NCBI RefSeq assembly: GCF_013204855.1
Contig: NZ_JABMKZ010000004.1
Location: 372,001-436,000, forward strand
DNA from: Paenibacillus alba
GTDB lineage: Bacteria > Bacillota > Bacilli > Paenibacillales > NBRC-103111
DNA: 64,000 bases
Direction of reading: 5' to 3'
Under the pieces are notes generated by a model. That model saw only the letters and a program-made list of their open reading frames with translations. It was not told the origin of the DNA and searched no databases. The position numbers and the translations under genes are program-made. Shown here piece after piece: positions 33,902 through 43,319 of this stretch; the stretch's first letter is position 1; each line of letters opens with the position of its first letter.

Positions 33902-35104
33902 CTATTCTCTCGTTATTTGATCAACCGATTGTAGAATTGTCCCCACCCTGCGGAGATTTGTATCTACATGAACATGCACTTTAATCGTCTTAAAAACCTC
34001 GTCCCAATCCTTGATTTGATGCCAGGCTTTGGGGTATTTACGATGAAATGCGTCGCCGAAGCCGTAAATATCGGTCCCTATAGTTTGTTGGATTTTATCG
34101 ATCGATTCGCTGATAAGACCTTCTAATTTCTGGTCGCTCAACTTCTTTATATCCGCCACAATTCCGACTTTCGATATATCCATTTTGCATTCAATATCAG
34201 CGATATCCTGCTCAATTCTGACATTTACATCGAATTCAGGATTCTCATTTACCAAATGGGGATGCATAACCGCATTGGAACGGATAACCTGCATCGTAAT
34301 ATTGCCTTTAGATCCTGGACATGGAATAAAACCTGTTGTTTGATAAACGGAGTTTTGCACATAATTTAAAGCCTTCGTGTCACTCTCATCCAACCAGCCC
34401 ACAAACCGATCTCGTTTGAAGGCCGCCATTCCGGCATATTTTAGAAGAGCAAGAGGTTCCACGAACTGGGTATTTGCCGTTTGGTCTCCCATCTTCTTAT
34501 TTCCAATAATTTCAATTCCGGTCATAGAAGCACTTTTGCCTTTAGCTCCTAAAGCCTGAAGCAAATAATTAAGATTCATGCTGCCGGTAGCGGACCAATA
34601 TTTATCCGAGGTTTCCAGCTTCGTATACATGTTATTGGCGGGAATCGGATCCATCGAGCTGATTACTTTCAACACCTCGGAAGCTTTCGCCTGCCTGGCG
34701 ACAACAAAGTAGAAATCCGTACGCATATCCAAATTGCGGGATAAATAGTCAATTGCTTTGCTGATTCCTTGATGGGCAACATCTTCACTAATGATAACCA
34801 TTCGCAGATGTGAGAAATGCAAAAAACGCGGAGCTTTAACGCTCATCCGGGATAAGGCTTCTGGAACCGTTGTTCCTGTTTCTTCATACGTGACGACAGC
34901 ACTAGCATTTGTGGATGTTCCTTTTTTCGCCGAGACTTGACTTGGATTAACCGTCTGAATGGTAACTTTATAGCGTTCTCCCATTTTATCGATTCCCAAA
35001 CCTACAACAATACTGATGTCGTTTAACTCATGTCTGCTCCAACAACCGCTTAACAAGCACATGAGAGAAAGCAGGAAGAAACTTGCGAGCAACCGCTGTT
35101 TCAC
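33902..35104 (-). CDS. Spore-germinant receptor lipoprotein C (GerAC family)
   Basis: A 400-aa lipoprotein. GTG 35104 behind GAGGAGG gives KQRLLASFFLLSLMCLLSGC, a signal peptide with the lipidated Cys near residue 20. The family pattern follows: CWSRHELNDISIVVGLGIDK, SRMSVKAPRFLHFSHLRMVI and, at the C-terminus, TDIYGFGDAFHRKYPKAWHQ. The frame is open upstream into gerA but that extension is a shadow. The C subunit anchors to the outer face of the inner spore membrane and is needed for receptor function. Confidence 0.9.
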   Translation of the reverse strand: MKQRLLASFFLLSLMCLLSGCWSRHELNDISIVVGLGIDKMGERYKVTIQTVNPSQVSAKKGTSTNASAVVTYEETGTTVPEALSRMSVKAPRFLHFSHLRMVIISEDVAHQGISKAIDYLSRNLDMRTDFYFVVARQAKASEVLKVISSMDPIPANNMYTKLETSDKYWSATGSMNLNYLLQALGAKGKSASMTGIEIIGNKKMGDQTANTQFVEPLALLKYAGMAAFKRDRFVGWLDESDTKALNYVQNSVYQTTGFIPCPGSKGNITMQVIRSNAVMHPHLVNENPEFDVNVRIEQDIADIECKMDISKVGIVADIKKLSDQKLEGLISESIDKIQQTIGTDIYGFGDAFHRKYPKAWHQIKDWDEVFKTIKVHVHVDTNLRRVGTILQSVDQITRE

Positions 35105-35117
35105 ATGATCTACCTCC

Positions 35118-36620
35118 TCACCTGCGTTTCTGGCGAACGAGATTTTTCTGGGGGAAAGCTTTCGACCGAGTAAACATCTTCGTGAGTGGAAAGCGGAAAA
35201 ACGTGTCCTTTTGGTCAGATAAATGGAATGGGGCAAGCGGTGACATATAGGAAACTCCGAATGAGGAAAGCCCGCACATATGGACAACAAGCGCAACGAT
35301 GCCTAGGAAAATACCAAAAAGCCCAAACGACGCAGCCAGCATCATTAATAAGAAACGGATAATCCGAATGGTGATTCCAAGGTTAAAAGCAGGAAGAACA
35401 AAGTTCGATATCGCCGTAATCGACACCACAATAACCATGGCAGCACTAACGAGACCTGCTTCTACCGCGGCTTGACCGATGACAAGCGTTCCTACGATCG
35501 AGATGGATTGGCCAATGGTTTTGGGCATCCGAACGCTGGCTTCCCGCAAGATTTCGAAGGTAACCTCCATCATGATCGCCTCAATGAAAGCCGGGAACGG
35601 TACGCCTTCCCTCTGACTGGCTAAATTATAAAGCAGCGTAGTCGGCAGCATTTCTTGATGAAAAGTAGTAATTGCAATGTAAAAAGAAGGGGTTAACAGC
35701 GCCAAGCCAAATGAAAGGAAGCGCAGCAGCCGAATTAATGTAGAAAAATCCGCAGGTTGGTAGTAATCCTCGCTCGATTGAAAAAATTGCGTAAACAAGG
35801 CGGGGACCAGCAGCGCAAAGGGTGTTCCATCTACCAGGATAGCTACCCTTCCTTCCATTAACCCTGCAGCGATCACATCGGGACGCTCCGTATTAAAAAC
35901 AGTTGGAAAAGAGGTAAGCTGCTTGTCTTTGATCTGCTCCTCGATGTAATTGCTCTCAAGGATAGCATCTATATCGATGTTCGCTAATCGCTCCTTGACT
36001 TCCAGCAGAACCTCTTCGGACACGATATTTTTCACATAAGCAATGACAACATCCGTTTTGGTAATCCTGCCGATTTGCATCGATTCCATCCATAAATGCC
36101 GATCTTTGATTTTACGACGAAGCATCGAGGTATTCCAGCGAAGCACTTCTGTAAAGCCTTCCCTTGGCCCGCGGACGACAGATTGCACATTCGGTTCTTC
36201 AACCGACCGTGCTGTAAGTTCTTTCGTTCCAATGGCCAGAACACGCAGGCAGCCTTCAAGCAGCAGGATGCTGTAGCCAGACAATAGGGCTGAAAATAGT
36301 TCTTCCATTCCATCTAGATCATGTACAGTACCCGTTGAGATGACAACATTTTTACAATACTCCAGCAATTCATCCGAACTAAAGTGTTGTTGTTCGCCAC
36401 TGGCGCAGCACGAAAGCAGAGAATCAATCATGGCATGCAGATTCGATAAACCTTCCATATAGACGACTGCACCTTGAATACATCGATCGGCGCTAAGATC
36501 AATTTGAATTTCCCGAATAGCCACATCGTCACTGTTTCCTAGTCCCTCCAGGATTAGCAGCAAATTGTCTGTTAGACTCTCGCTCAAATGTTCGTCCATC
36601 GTTTGCTCAACGTTTGCCAT
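35118..36620 (-). CDS. Spore-germinant receptor subunit A (GerAA family)
   Basis: A 500-aa protein. The hydrophilic N-terminal half shows family motifs SNYIEEQIKDKQLTSFPTVF and RPDVIAAGLMEGRVAILVDG. The C-terminal half has four to five helices (FLSFGLALLTPSFYIAITTF, LLMMLAASFGLFGIFLGIVA). CAGGAG lies 6 nt before ATG 36620. It is the first gene of the ger operon A-C-D-B; this order differs from the classic A-B-C. A subunits assemble into membrane pores that release ions on germinant binding. The germinant is unknown. Confidence 0.9.
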   Translation of the reverse strand: MANVEQTMDEHLSESLTDNLLLILEGLGNSDDVAIREIQIDLSADRCIQGAVVYMEGLSNLHAMIDSLLSCCASGEQQHFSSDELLEYCKNVVISTGTVHDLDGMEELFSALLSGYSILLLEGCLRVLAIGTKELTARSVEEPNVQSVVRGPREGFTEVLRWNTSMLRRKIKDRHLWMESMQIGRITKTDVVIAYVKNIVSEEVLLEVKERLANIDIDAILESNYIEEQIKDKQLTSFPTVFNTERPDVIAAGLMEGRVAILVDGTPFALLVPALFTQFFQSSEDYYQPADFSTLIRLLRFLSFGLALLTPSFYIAITTFHQEMLPTTLLYNLASQREGVPFPAFIEAIMMEVTFEILREASVRMPKTIGQSISIVGTLVIGQAAVEAGLVSAAMVIVVSITAISNFVLPAFNLGITIRIIRFLLMMLAASFGLFGIFLGIVALVVHMCGLSSFGVSYMSPLAPFHLSDQKDTFFRFPLTKMFTRSKAFPQKNLVRQKRR

Positions 36621-36715
36621 CGTAATCTCCTGCTGTTGGGGAAGGTCTGTTTATTAGTAGTATCTAACTTAATTCCTTTTTTATGCATTATTGGTAAGCA
36701 GCCACTTAAGAAAAA

Positions 36716-36764
36716 TAAAAGCACAACAGACAGACCTGTTAAGATCGTCTAGTTGTGCTTTTAT
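36716..36764 (-). terminator. Terminator after the 36.8-kb hypothetical gene
   Basis: AAAAGCACAAC (36717-36727) pairs with GTTGTGCTTTT (36752-36762) across a 24-nt loop that can fold further. The T-run on the minus strand suits the upstream hypothetical gene. Confidence 0.75.
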
Positions 36765-36799
36765 GCAAGAATTTGATGTTTTAGTGTCCATACTTGCAA

Positions 36800-37234
36800 C
36801 TAGGCATCGGATACGCCGGTAAAATTGAAGCTTTCGGGGCCTACACGAATCGTTCCTAAAGCAGATGCCTGTATGAATACACTATAGACGGCTCCAGCAA
36901 TATTAGGAGCATTGAAATCAGAACCAGAGAACGATATTAGCTGAGGTCCGAGTATGGAAAGATCAAGGTTCTGAGCGGCTGAAAATACAATGATATCCTG
37001 AGCGGTCGCTCCGCGTACGACACTTACCAAAACAGTTGTCACTAGGGGAAGCAGTGGCAGCTGCACAGCGACAACGCCAGAGAAGTCAACATGCGTCAGA
37101 TTGGCTGTGCCTCCCGATAGATTAAGGGTCTGCTGAGCAATCAATTGGGGTGTATTAATTACGGTAATCGGGATCGAGATCGAATTAGCATAACTAGCAT
37201 TTTGAGATGTTTTCAAGTCCAAAAAAATGGTCAT
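36800..37234 (-). CDS. Uncharacterised beta-rich protein (144 aa)
   Basis: No family recognised. The 144-aa protein has no Lys after residue 8, no Cys and no Trp, and is rich in Ala, Val, Ser, Asn and Ile with alternating hydrophobic patterns, as in beta-sandwich or jelly-roll proteins. No signal peptide is seen. GAAAGGAGG lies 8 nt before the ATG, and a terminator follows. It sits between the ger operon and the two-component genes. The composition and context make a spore-surface or exosporium-associated role conceivable, but this is a guess. Confidence 0.6.
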   Translation of the reverse strand: MTIFLDLKTSQNASYANSISIPITVINTPQLIAQQTLNLSGGTANLTHVDFSGVVAVQLPLLPLVTTVLVSVVRGATAQDIIVFSAAQNLDLSILGPQLISFSGSDFNAPNIAGAVYSVFIQASALGTIRVGPESFNFTGVSDA

Positions 37235-37361
37235 AGACTTGGCCTCCTTTCTCTTTTTCTAGTTCTATTTTATGCTGGTAATCTAGCAAATGATCGGGCG
37301 TCTGCGCTATCTTTCAAAATAAAAATACGAACTAGTTGAAAACCTGTATTAAGGCCTCTTC

Positions 37362-38966
37362 TTACTCGCACAGTGGAGCCATTTGCTTCCGATAGTGCTG
37401 AGGCGTATGGTGGTACACTTTTTTGAACATTTTTGCGAAATAAGAAAAATTACTATAACCCAGAGACTTCGCGATGTCGGAGATCGGGATCGATGAATTG
37501 CCAATGAGTTCTCGAGCCAGCTTCATGCGTTCCAACAAGATATAGTCCGTTATGGATTCGCCAACTTCTTTCTTGAACAGTCTGGACAAATACGCAGGAT
37601 TCAAATGGACGAAATCAGCAAGCTGCTCTCGGGTAATCAGCTCGCTCAGATGATCTGCAATGAAGCACTGAACCCGTTGAATGACAGAGTCATTCTGATG
37701 CAAACAATCAGAAACCACCGAGATTAATTGAAGTGCCCACGCCTGCAGCTGCTCAAGGGAACGAGGCAATTTCCCATTCAACATATCTTGATGATTCTGC
37801 AAAAGTTCATGGGCTGATAATCCATTTTTGTGTAAAATGTAATGAATCATTTGCAGAAAACCGTGATAAAAGGCTTGCAGTGCCTGAGCGCCATGCCTCG
37901 GATCTTCGCGCAGCTCCATAAGAGAGCGATGGATCTCCTTTTCCATCTCCCCCCTTTTACCTTGCTCAATGAGAATTGTCCATGCCGAGAACTCTGGGAG
38001 CTTAAGCGTCATCGGGGCTACTTGATAATCTTGTTGCCAGTACACTTTGTTGGACTTTTGCAAATTATTATATTCCATATCCAGCAGCTTCATATACGTT
38101 TCACGGATGTCACATAAGCTGGAAGCCTCCCCGATATAACAGGAAATGCTGCAGCTAAAATATTGCTTGCAAGACGCTATGTAGGTTGTACTTTTCTCAT
38201 TTAGGTCGGTATAATCCATCTGTTCCTCTTGTTCCAAGAAAAACAGAACCACATTCACACCCTGCTTCGTTTGAATAACCTCTCCCTTGTTGCCCTCAAG
38301 CAGCACCTCGGAAGCCGCCTTGCGGAGCGCATATTCCATAACTTCCTCGTCTCCGCTATTCAGATCGCGTTCCCAGGATTCAACACTAATCACAATCGGA
38401 ACAATGCGTGACTGTGGCGTTAAGGGGAGGTGATGGTCCGCTATGAAACTCGCTGCATTCTCTTGTTTGCAACCGATTCTTTTGGCAAACAACTGATTCC
38501 AGAACGTATCGGTTAGGACCGATTTATTTTTTAACCACAGCTCATAGTATGGCTTATATTGCTCACGAAGCTGATGGAGTGCTTGTTCTTGCTGTATGGA
38601 TTGCAGAGCTTTGGCAACTGTCGCTTGCAGTAAGCTGAATTCAATCGGTTTAAGCATATAATCGAAGCTATCCAGCTGGACCGCTCTTTGGACAAAACCA
38701 AAGTCAGCATGTGCGGTCAGGAAGATCGTCTCCGTTGCAGGGGAATGCACATTGACCCATTCCAGCAGTTCAATGCCTGTGCCCTTCGGCATCTCAATAT
38801 CGCAGATCAGAATATCAATGTGGGTATGTTCAAATACTTTCATGGCTTCACGAATATTATAAGCTTCATACACATCAGAAATTTGCAGGTCATCCCAATT
38901 CAGACCGCTCCTAATTCCCATTACGGCGTAGATTTCATCATCTACAATGAGTGCTTTTCTGTTCAT
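37362..38966 (-). CDS. AraC-type response regulator (YesN-like)
   Basis: A 534-aa protein. The receiver domain is NRKALIVDDEIYAVMGIRSG with acceptor Asp56 (ILICDIEMPKGTG) and FDYMLKPIEF. A long linker leads to an AraC DNA-binding domain (REQLADFVHLNPAYLSRLFK; ISDIAKSLGYSNFSYFAKMF; HTPQHYRK). GGGGGAT precedes ATG 38966. It follows the kinase gene by 27 bp and the pair closes the Lpl-type transporter block. It likely activates the solute-binding protein operon in response to the external sugar. Confidence 0.9.
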   Translation of the reverse strand: MNRKALIVDDEIYAVMGIRSGLNWDDLQISDVYEAYNIREAMKVFEHTHIDILICDIEMPKGTGIELLEWVNVHSPATETIFLTAHADFGFVQRAVQLDSFDYMLKPIEFSLLQATVAKALQSIQQEQALHQLREQYKPYYELWLKNKSVLTDTFWNQLFAKRIGCKQENAASFIADHHLPLTPQSRIVPIVISVESWERDLNSGDEEVMEYALRKAASEVLLEGNKGEVIQTKQGVNVVLFFLEQEEQMDYTDLNEKSTTYIASCKQYFSCSISCYIGEASSLCDIRETYMKLLDMEYNNLQKSNKVYWQQDYQVAPMTLKLPEFSAWTILIEQGKRGEMEKEIHRSLMELREDPRHGAQALQAFYHGFLQMIHYILHKNGLSAHELLQNHQDMLNGKLPRSLEQLQAWALQLISVVSDCLHQNDSVIQRVQCFIADHLSELITREQLADFVHLNPAYLSRLFKKEVGESITDYILLERMKLARELIGNSSIPISDIAKSLGYSNFSYFAKMFKKVYHHTPQHYRKQMAPLCE

Positions 38967-38993
38967 GAATATCCCCCTACCGAGCGACTTGGA

Positions 38994-40727
38994 CTAGCTG
39001 AATGAATCCAAATGACGAATGGGCAAGCGTATCACAATGCACGCGCCCGAATCTGGCAAATTGGTGAATTTCAGGCTTGCCTCATGCCCAAATATAAACT
39101 GCAAACGATGATGGACATTCCAAATGCCTAAATGCTCCCCATTTTGAGAAACAAAGTACTCGCCATTTTGCAAGCTTGCAAGCATATCTTCGCGAAAGCC
39201 GCTTCCATTATCGGATATGACGATTTCCATCGCTTGTGACTGCATGTCTGAACGAATATGAATATGCATATGAAACGGATGGTCCATGAAATCAAAGCCG
39301 TATTTCATACTGTTTTCGATGAAAGGCTGAATGATCAGAGGCGGAATACATGTCGTTTGCAACGGTTCCTCAACCTCAAAGTTGAAGGTAATGCGATCTG
39401 GGAAGCGAAGCTTCTGGATATTCATATAGCTCTCCATATGCTCGAGTTCCTCTGCAATGGAAACAACATTTCGATGCGTCTGTGTCGTAAAGCGGAAATA
39501 TTTGACCAGATTCAAGCTCATAAGCTGGATGATGTCGTATTTCTGAATTTGTGCCAGATTGTAAATAATATTAATAGCATTCAATAAAAAATGCGGATTC
39601 ATTTGAAGCTGCAAATGCTTCACTTCCGCTTTATGTAATTTAATCTGCTCTTCATAGACATGAATCTTCAGATCGTGAATTTGCGAGGCCATATCGTTAA
39701 ACGTTTCATTAATGATCGTAAATTCTTTCGTTTGGGAAGGCATAAGACGCGTGCTCCAATCGCCATGTTTAATTTTCCGCATCCCACGAATCAGATTGTA
39801 AATTGGCTTCAGGACCATTTCATTCAAATAGAAGACATAGAAGATTAGAACGATTGCCGCCAAGACAGGTACGATGAAAATGAATCCACGGAAGTACGTC
39901 AATTTCTGAACTAATTTCTTTTCAGGAATAAAAGCGCTTAACATCGTATCCGTCCCCTTAATCGGGTTGGAGACAACAATATATCTTTTATCCGTTATGC
40001 GGATAAGCTGATAGGCTTCTTCTTTCTGGTTGAGGATTTCAGGTTCAATAGAAAGCTCCATAGAGGAGTCTTTATTCGCAATAATCCGTCCTTCTGCCGA
40101 GATAAAAGAGGCAAATCCGTCAGATCCTAGTTGAATTAAGTCGAGCGGAATCATCAGGTTCCTTAAACGGACAGAAGCCCCTAAGTAATAGCCCTCTCCT
40201 GTATCCACCAATCTCACTAACGCATACTCATCGCCATATTTAACCGCATTCCATTTTTGAAAAAAAGGACTGCCTGGTTGTGCTTCTTTTAGCAGCGCAG
40301 CTAACGTCGTTTGAGTGGCAATAAGCTCGTCATACGATTTCGTTTTGATCGCTGTGTTGAAGATATCTTCATTCGTGACGGAATAAATAAACTGAAAATC
40401 CACGCTGCTGTCAAAACGGTGATATCGGTTTAATTCATTAATAATCCGTTCTTTGGTGAGAATGTACTCCGTTGGATCTGACTTAACTCTCGATAACAAC
40501 GAAATATTGGGATCTTCGTAGGCCAAATTGTATAAGAAATTAGTCTCCCGATCCAGTTCAGCCTGAATTTGATTTGAATATAAAATAATTGCATTTTTGT
40601 TCGATTCAGCTACCTGTTCTCTGACTGTGCTGGATGCATACAAATTGTTCGCTAACAACAGGATCAATAAAGGAATCGCAATGGCAATGAATCCGATAAT
40701 CAGTTTAAATCGAAGAGAACTTGTCAT
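38994..40727 (-). CDS. Sensor histidine kinase (YesM-like)
   Basis: A 577-aa membrane kinase. Helix 1 is at residues 8-29 and an extracellular domain of about 250 residues follows. Helix 2 is FIFIVPVLAAIVLIFYVFYL, then HAMP, the phospho-acceptor LQMNPHFLLNAINIIYNLAQ and the ATP site PFIENSMKYGFD / DNGSGFRED. AGGAGAG lies 11 nt before the ATG. Its neighbours are the lipoprotein and permeases encoded upstream, which suggests sensing of the substrate or of the loaded binding protein. Confidence 0.9.
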   Translation of the reverse strand: MTSSLRFKLIIGFIAIAIPLLILLLANNLYASSTVREQVAESNKNAIILYSNQIQAELDRETNFLYNLAYEDPNISLLSRVKSDPTEYILTKERIINELNRYHRFDSSVDFQFIYSVTNEDIFNTAIKTKSYDELIATQTTLAALLKEAQPGSPFFQKWNAVKYGDEYALVRLVDTGEGYYLGASVRLRNLMIPLDLIQLGSDGFASFISAEGRIIANKDSSMELSIEPEILNQKEEAYQLIRITDKRYIVVSNPIKGTDTMLSAFIPEKKLVQKLTYFRGFIFIVPVLAAIVLIFYVFYLNEMVLKPIYNLIRGMRKIKHGDWSTRLMPSQTKEFTIINETFNDMASQIHDLKIHVYEEQIKLHKAEVKHLQLQMNPHFLLNAINIIYNLAQIQKYDIIQLMSLNLVKYFRFTTQTHRNVVSIAEELEHMESYMNIQKLRFPDRITFNFEVEEPLQTTCIPPLIIQPFIENSMKYGFDFMDHPFHMHIHIRSDMQSQAMEIVISDNGSGFREDMLASLQNGEYFVSQNGEHLGIWNVHHRLQFIFGHEASLKFTNLPDSGACIVIRLPIRHLDSFS

Positions 40728-40848
40728 CGATTCAGGTCTCTCCTAACGCTAGGGAATACAACCATTATAGTTAGTATAGGCAAAATAAGGAATCCCTACC
40801 TTTGGGATGCAGAGTAAAGGTAGGGTATTCCAGGATAGCGACGTTCAC

Positions 40849-42360
40849 TTATTTTTGGGAAGCCGCCCACTCTTTCAATTGTTTCTCGACTTCTGCCTTC
40901 ACGCGGTCAAAGCCCGCTGCTGCCCGCTTCTCTTTCCACTTGGCCATCGTTTTCTCTGGATCTACGGCACCGGTGTAGAGAGATTTAAATTCATTCTCGA
41001 CGTTAGTGATCGAGGCCAGCTCGGACTTCACCGGTTCTTGATTAAATGAAAAACCAAGGGCAATTGAGCGTTCCGATCGGTCATTGAACTCTTTGAACAT
41101 TTTCCATTTGTTCGGGTCTTCATTGGCAAATAAATAGGAATTGAATTGATTACCGAACATCCAGCCGCCTGGATTCGGATAGGTTTCTGTATCAGCTGTC
41201 ATCCCAGCAGGATAGTCAATGATTTGATCTGATTTCTTCACGTAATGCTTGTTCTCAATTCCCCAATCGAGCATGTTAAGCAGCTTGGCATCCGTATACA
41301 GCAAATTCAGGAACATCATAACTCGCGCCGGATCTTTCGATGTACGTGAGATTCCTAACATTGCTCCTTGGGCATCACCTGTTGTTGTAAAAGGAGCTGC
41401 GGTCTCAATTTGGACGACCTCTGTCCCCGAAGTAAGACTCATTTCCTTGTCTTTGCCTGGCTTCAAGGATTGAGCGACAGCGAAGCCTTTGCCTGCTTTG
41501 ATCATATTCATCGCTTGGTCCGAATCTGAAGTGAGCACGTCTTTATCAAACCACCCGTTCTTATTCCATTGATTAATCCGTTTATAGAAATTGAGTACGT
41601 TCGGATCCTCCAGCGTATCCACAACTTTCAGCTCTTTGCTACCGCGCGGAATCGCAAGACCTGCAACAATACTGTCATAGTTAGCTGCATTCCAAATGTT
41701 AGAGAATTTACTGCTGATGATAGGCGTTACCCCTGGCTCACTATCCTTGATCTTTTTGAACATCGCTTCAAGCTCGTCCATGGATTTAATGCCTTTTGTA
41801 TCAAAATTGTACTTATCCACTAGTTTTTTGTTCAATAAAAACCCAAATCCTTGGCCAAACTCCTTATTCGTGGGCAGCGCGAAGAGCTTGCCGCCGATGC
41901 GTGAGCCTTTGATGAAATCAGGACCAAGCACGCCGGGAATGTCTTTCCCGTATTTGGACATGAGATCATCTAATTCCAGGTACTGCCCCTTGGCCGCATC
42001 ACGTGGATAATAATACCAGCTGGCTGTAAACATGAGGTCATACGTTTCATTCGATATTTTCATCAGATTCGTTTTATCATCCCATGAGCCCCACTCAATT
42101 GGCTTAAGTTCGATGGTTGCGTTTATCTTTTCCGTTAAGTATTTGCTCATTTCTGCTTGAACCAAGGCTAAATCTTTCGGTGCGGATGCTGGGTATACGA
42201 GTGTTATTTTGTATGGAGCCAAAGCTTTGGAACCTGAATCCGTTGAAGTCGTGGTGCTTGTGCTTGAGGATTCCCCCTTGTTCGTGTCGCTGCTGCAGGC
42301 GGATAATGTGAATGCGCTGCCAATCATAAGTGCAAAGACGATCTTGAAAGATTTCTTCAT
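40849..42360 (-). CDS. Extracellular solute-binding lipoprotein (LplA/YtcQ-like)
   Basis: A 503-aa lipoprotein. ATG 42360 follows GAGAGGGG and gives a signal peptide KKSFKIVFALMIGSAFTLSAC with the lipobox Cys, then a Ser/Thr-rich linker. The size, the YKITLVYPASAPKDLALVQA start and partner permeases of the LplB/LplC type place it in the large family-1 group often tied to complex plant or host glycans in Paenibacillus. The ligand is not predictable. It is the third gene after the two permeases and precedes the kinase. Confidence 0.87.
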   Translation of the reverse strand: MKKSFKIVFALMIGSAFTLSACSSDTNKGESSSTSTTTSTDSGSKALAPYKITLVYPASAPKDLALVQAEMSKYLTEKINATIELKPIEWGSWDDKTNLMKISNETYDLMFTASWYYYPRDAAKGQYLELDDLMSKYGKDIPGVLGPDFIKGSRIGGKLFALPTNKEFGQGFGFLLNKKLVDKYNFDTKGIKSMDELEAMFKKIKDSEPGVTPIISSKFSNIWNAANYDSIVAGLAIPRGSKELKVVDTLEDPNVLNFYKRINQWNKNGWFDKDVLTSDSDQAMNMIKAGKGFAVAQSLKPGKDKEMSLTSGTEVVQIETAAPFTTTGDAQGAMLGISRTSKDPARVMMFLNLLYTDAKLLNMLDWGIENKHYVKKSDQIIDYPAGMTADTETYPNPGGWMFGNQFNSYLFANEDPNKWKMFKEFNDRSERSIALGFSFNQEPVKSELASITNVENEFKSLYTGAVDPEKTMAKWKEKRAAAGFDRVKAEVEKQLKEWAASQK

Positions 42361-42412
42361 GGATCCAGTTTCCCCTCTCAAAGTAAAATCCTAGTTTCAT
42401 CAACAAACCACA

Positions 42413-43303
42413 TTACCCCTTCACGGCTCCGCTGGTGATTCCGCTGATGTAGTATTTCTGAAAGAACGGGTACGCCAGAAGCAGCGGTCCTATTCCGACA
42501 ATAGCCAGCGCCATACGAACGGTTTCCCTCGGCATCTTGGCGAGCAGTTCACCCGCTTGTGCAGAGGAGTTGGATTTCATAATGAGGTATTGGATATTGG
42601 TGAGTGTCTTGGTCATTAAATATTGAATGTTATAGAGTGCAGGTTTATCAATGAACAGCATGCAATTGTACCAATCATTCCAATAAGCTAGCGTTGTAAA
42701 CAGCCCAATTGTAGCTAGGATTGGTAGTGAAAGCGGTGTTACAATTTTCCAGAAAATTTGAATTTCGCTCGCTCCATCAATGGTCGCTGATTCAATGACG
42801 GATTCGGGGATCGAGTTCGCGAAAAAGCTGCGCATTAACAAAATGTTAAAAGCACTTAACAGCATGCCTGGAATGATCATAGCCAGCATTGAATTTTTCA
42901 TATGCAGCAGATTTACAAATGTCATATACCAAGGGACCATCCCCCCGCTAAACAACATCGTAAAAAAGATGTAGAAAGCTAGGCTTCGGCGGAACGGCAA
43001 ATTTGCCCTGGAAAGCGGATACGCCATCAATGTTGTAACGAATAAGCTTAACACAGTACCCGTAATCGTGCAAAAGATCGTGATCCCATAGGCTTTGGTA
43101 ATTTCCGAGAAGTTAAAAAATAAAAACTGGTACGCAGCGAAGCTAATTTTGCTCGGGAATAACGAATAGCCATTAGACTCTATAGATGTTTCATCCGAGA
43201 TCGAAACCATAAAGATAAGGAGAAAAGGCAATAAGGAAGCGATTGTAAACAACCAAAAGAAAACATGAATGCTGGCCTGACCGATTCTATTCGTCTTGAT
43301 CAT
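42413..43303 (-). CDS. Carbohydrate ABC transporter permease, LplC/YtcP type
   Basis: A 296-aa permease with six helices. The EAA loop is IESATIDGASEIQIFWKIVT and the C-terminus PFFQKYYISGITSGAVKG is characteristic of the MalG/LplC subunit. AGGGTG precedes ATG 43303. It works with the LplB-type subunit encoded 16 bp upstream; the ATPase is not encoded nearby. Confidence 0.88.
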   Translation of the reverse strand: MIKTNRIGQASIHVFFWLFTIASLLPFLLIFMVSISDETSIESNGYSLFPSKISFAAYQFLFFNFSEITKAYGITIFCTITGTVLSLFVTTLMAYPLSRANLPFRRSLAFYIFFTMLFSGGMVPWYMTFVNLLHMKNSMLAMIIPGMLLSAFNILLMRSFFANSIPESVIESATIDGASEIQIFWKIVTPLSLPILATIGLFTTLAYWNDWYNCMLFIDKPALYNIQYLMTKTLTNIQYLIMKSNSSAQAGELLAKMPRETVRMALAIVGIGPLLLAYPFFQKYYISGITSGAVKG

Positions 43304-43319
43304 CGAGGTACACCCTTCC

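Noticed and set aside
35105..35296. N-terminal extension of gerC
   Set aside because: It overlaps gerA and contains no signal peptide; GTG 35104 behind GAGGAGG gives a perfect lipoprotein signal.
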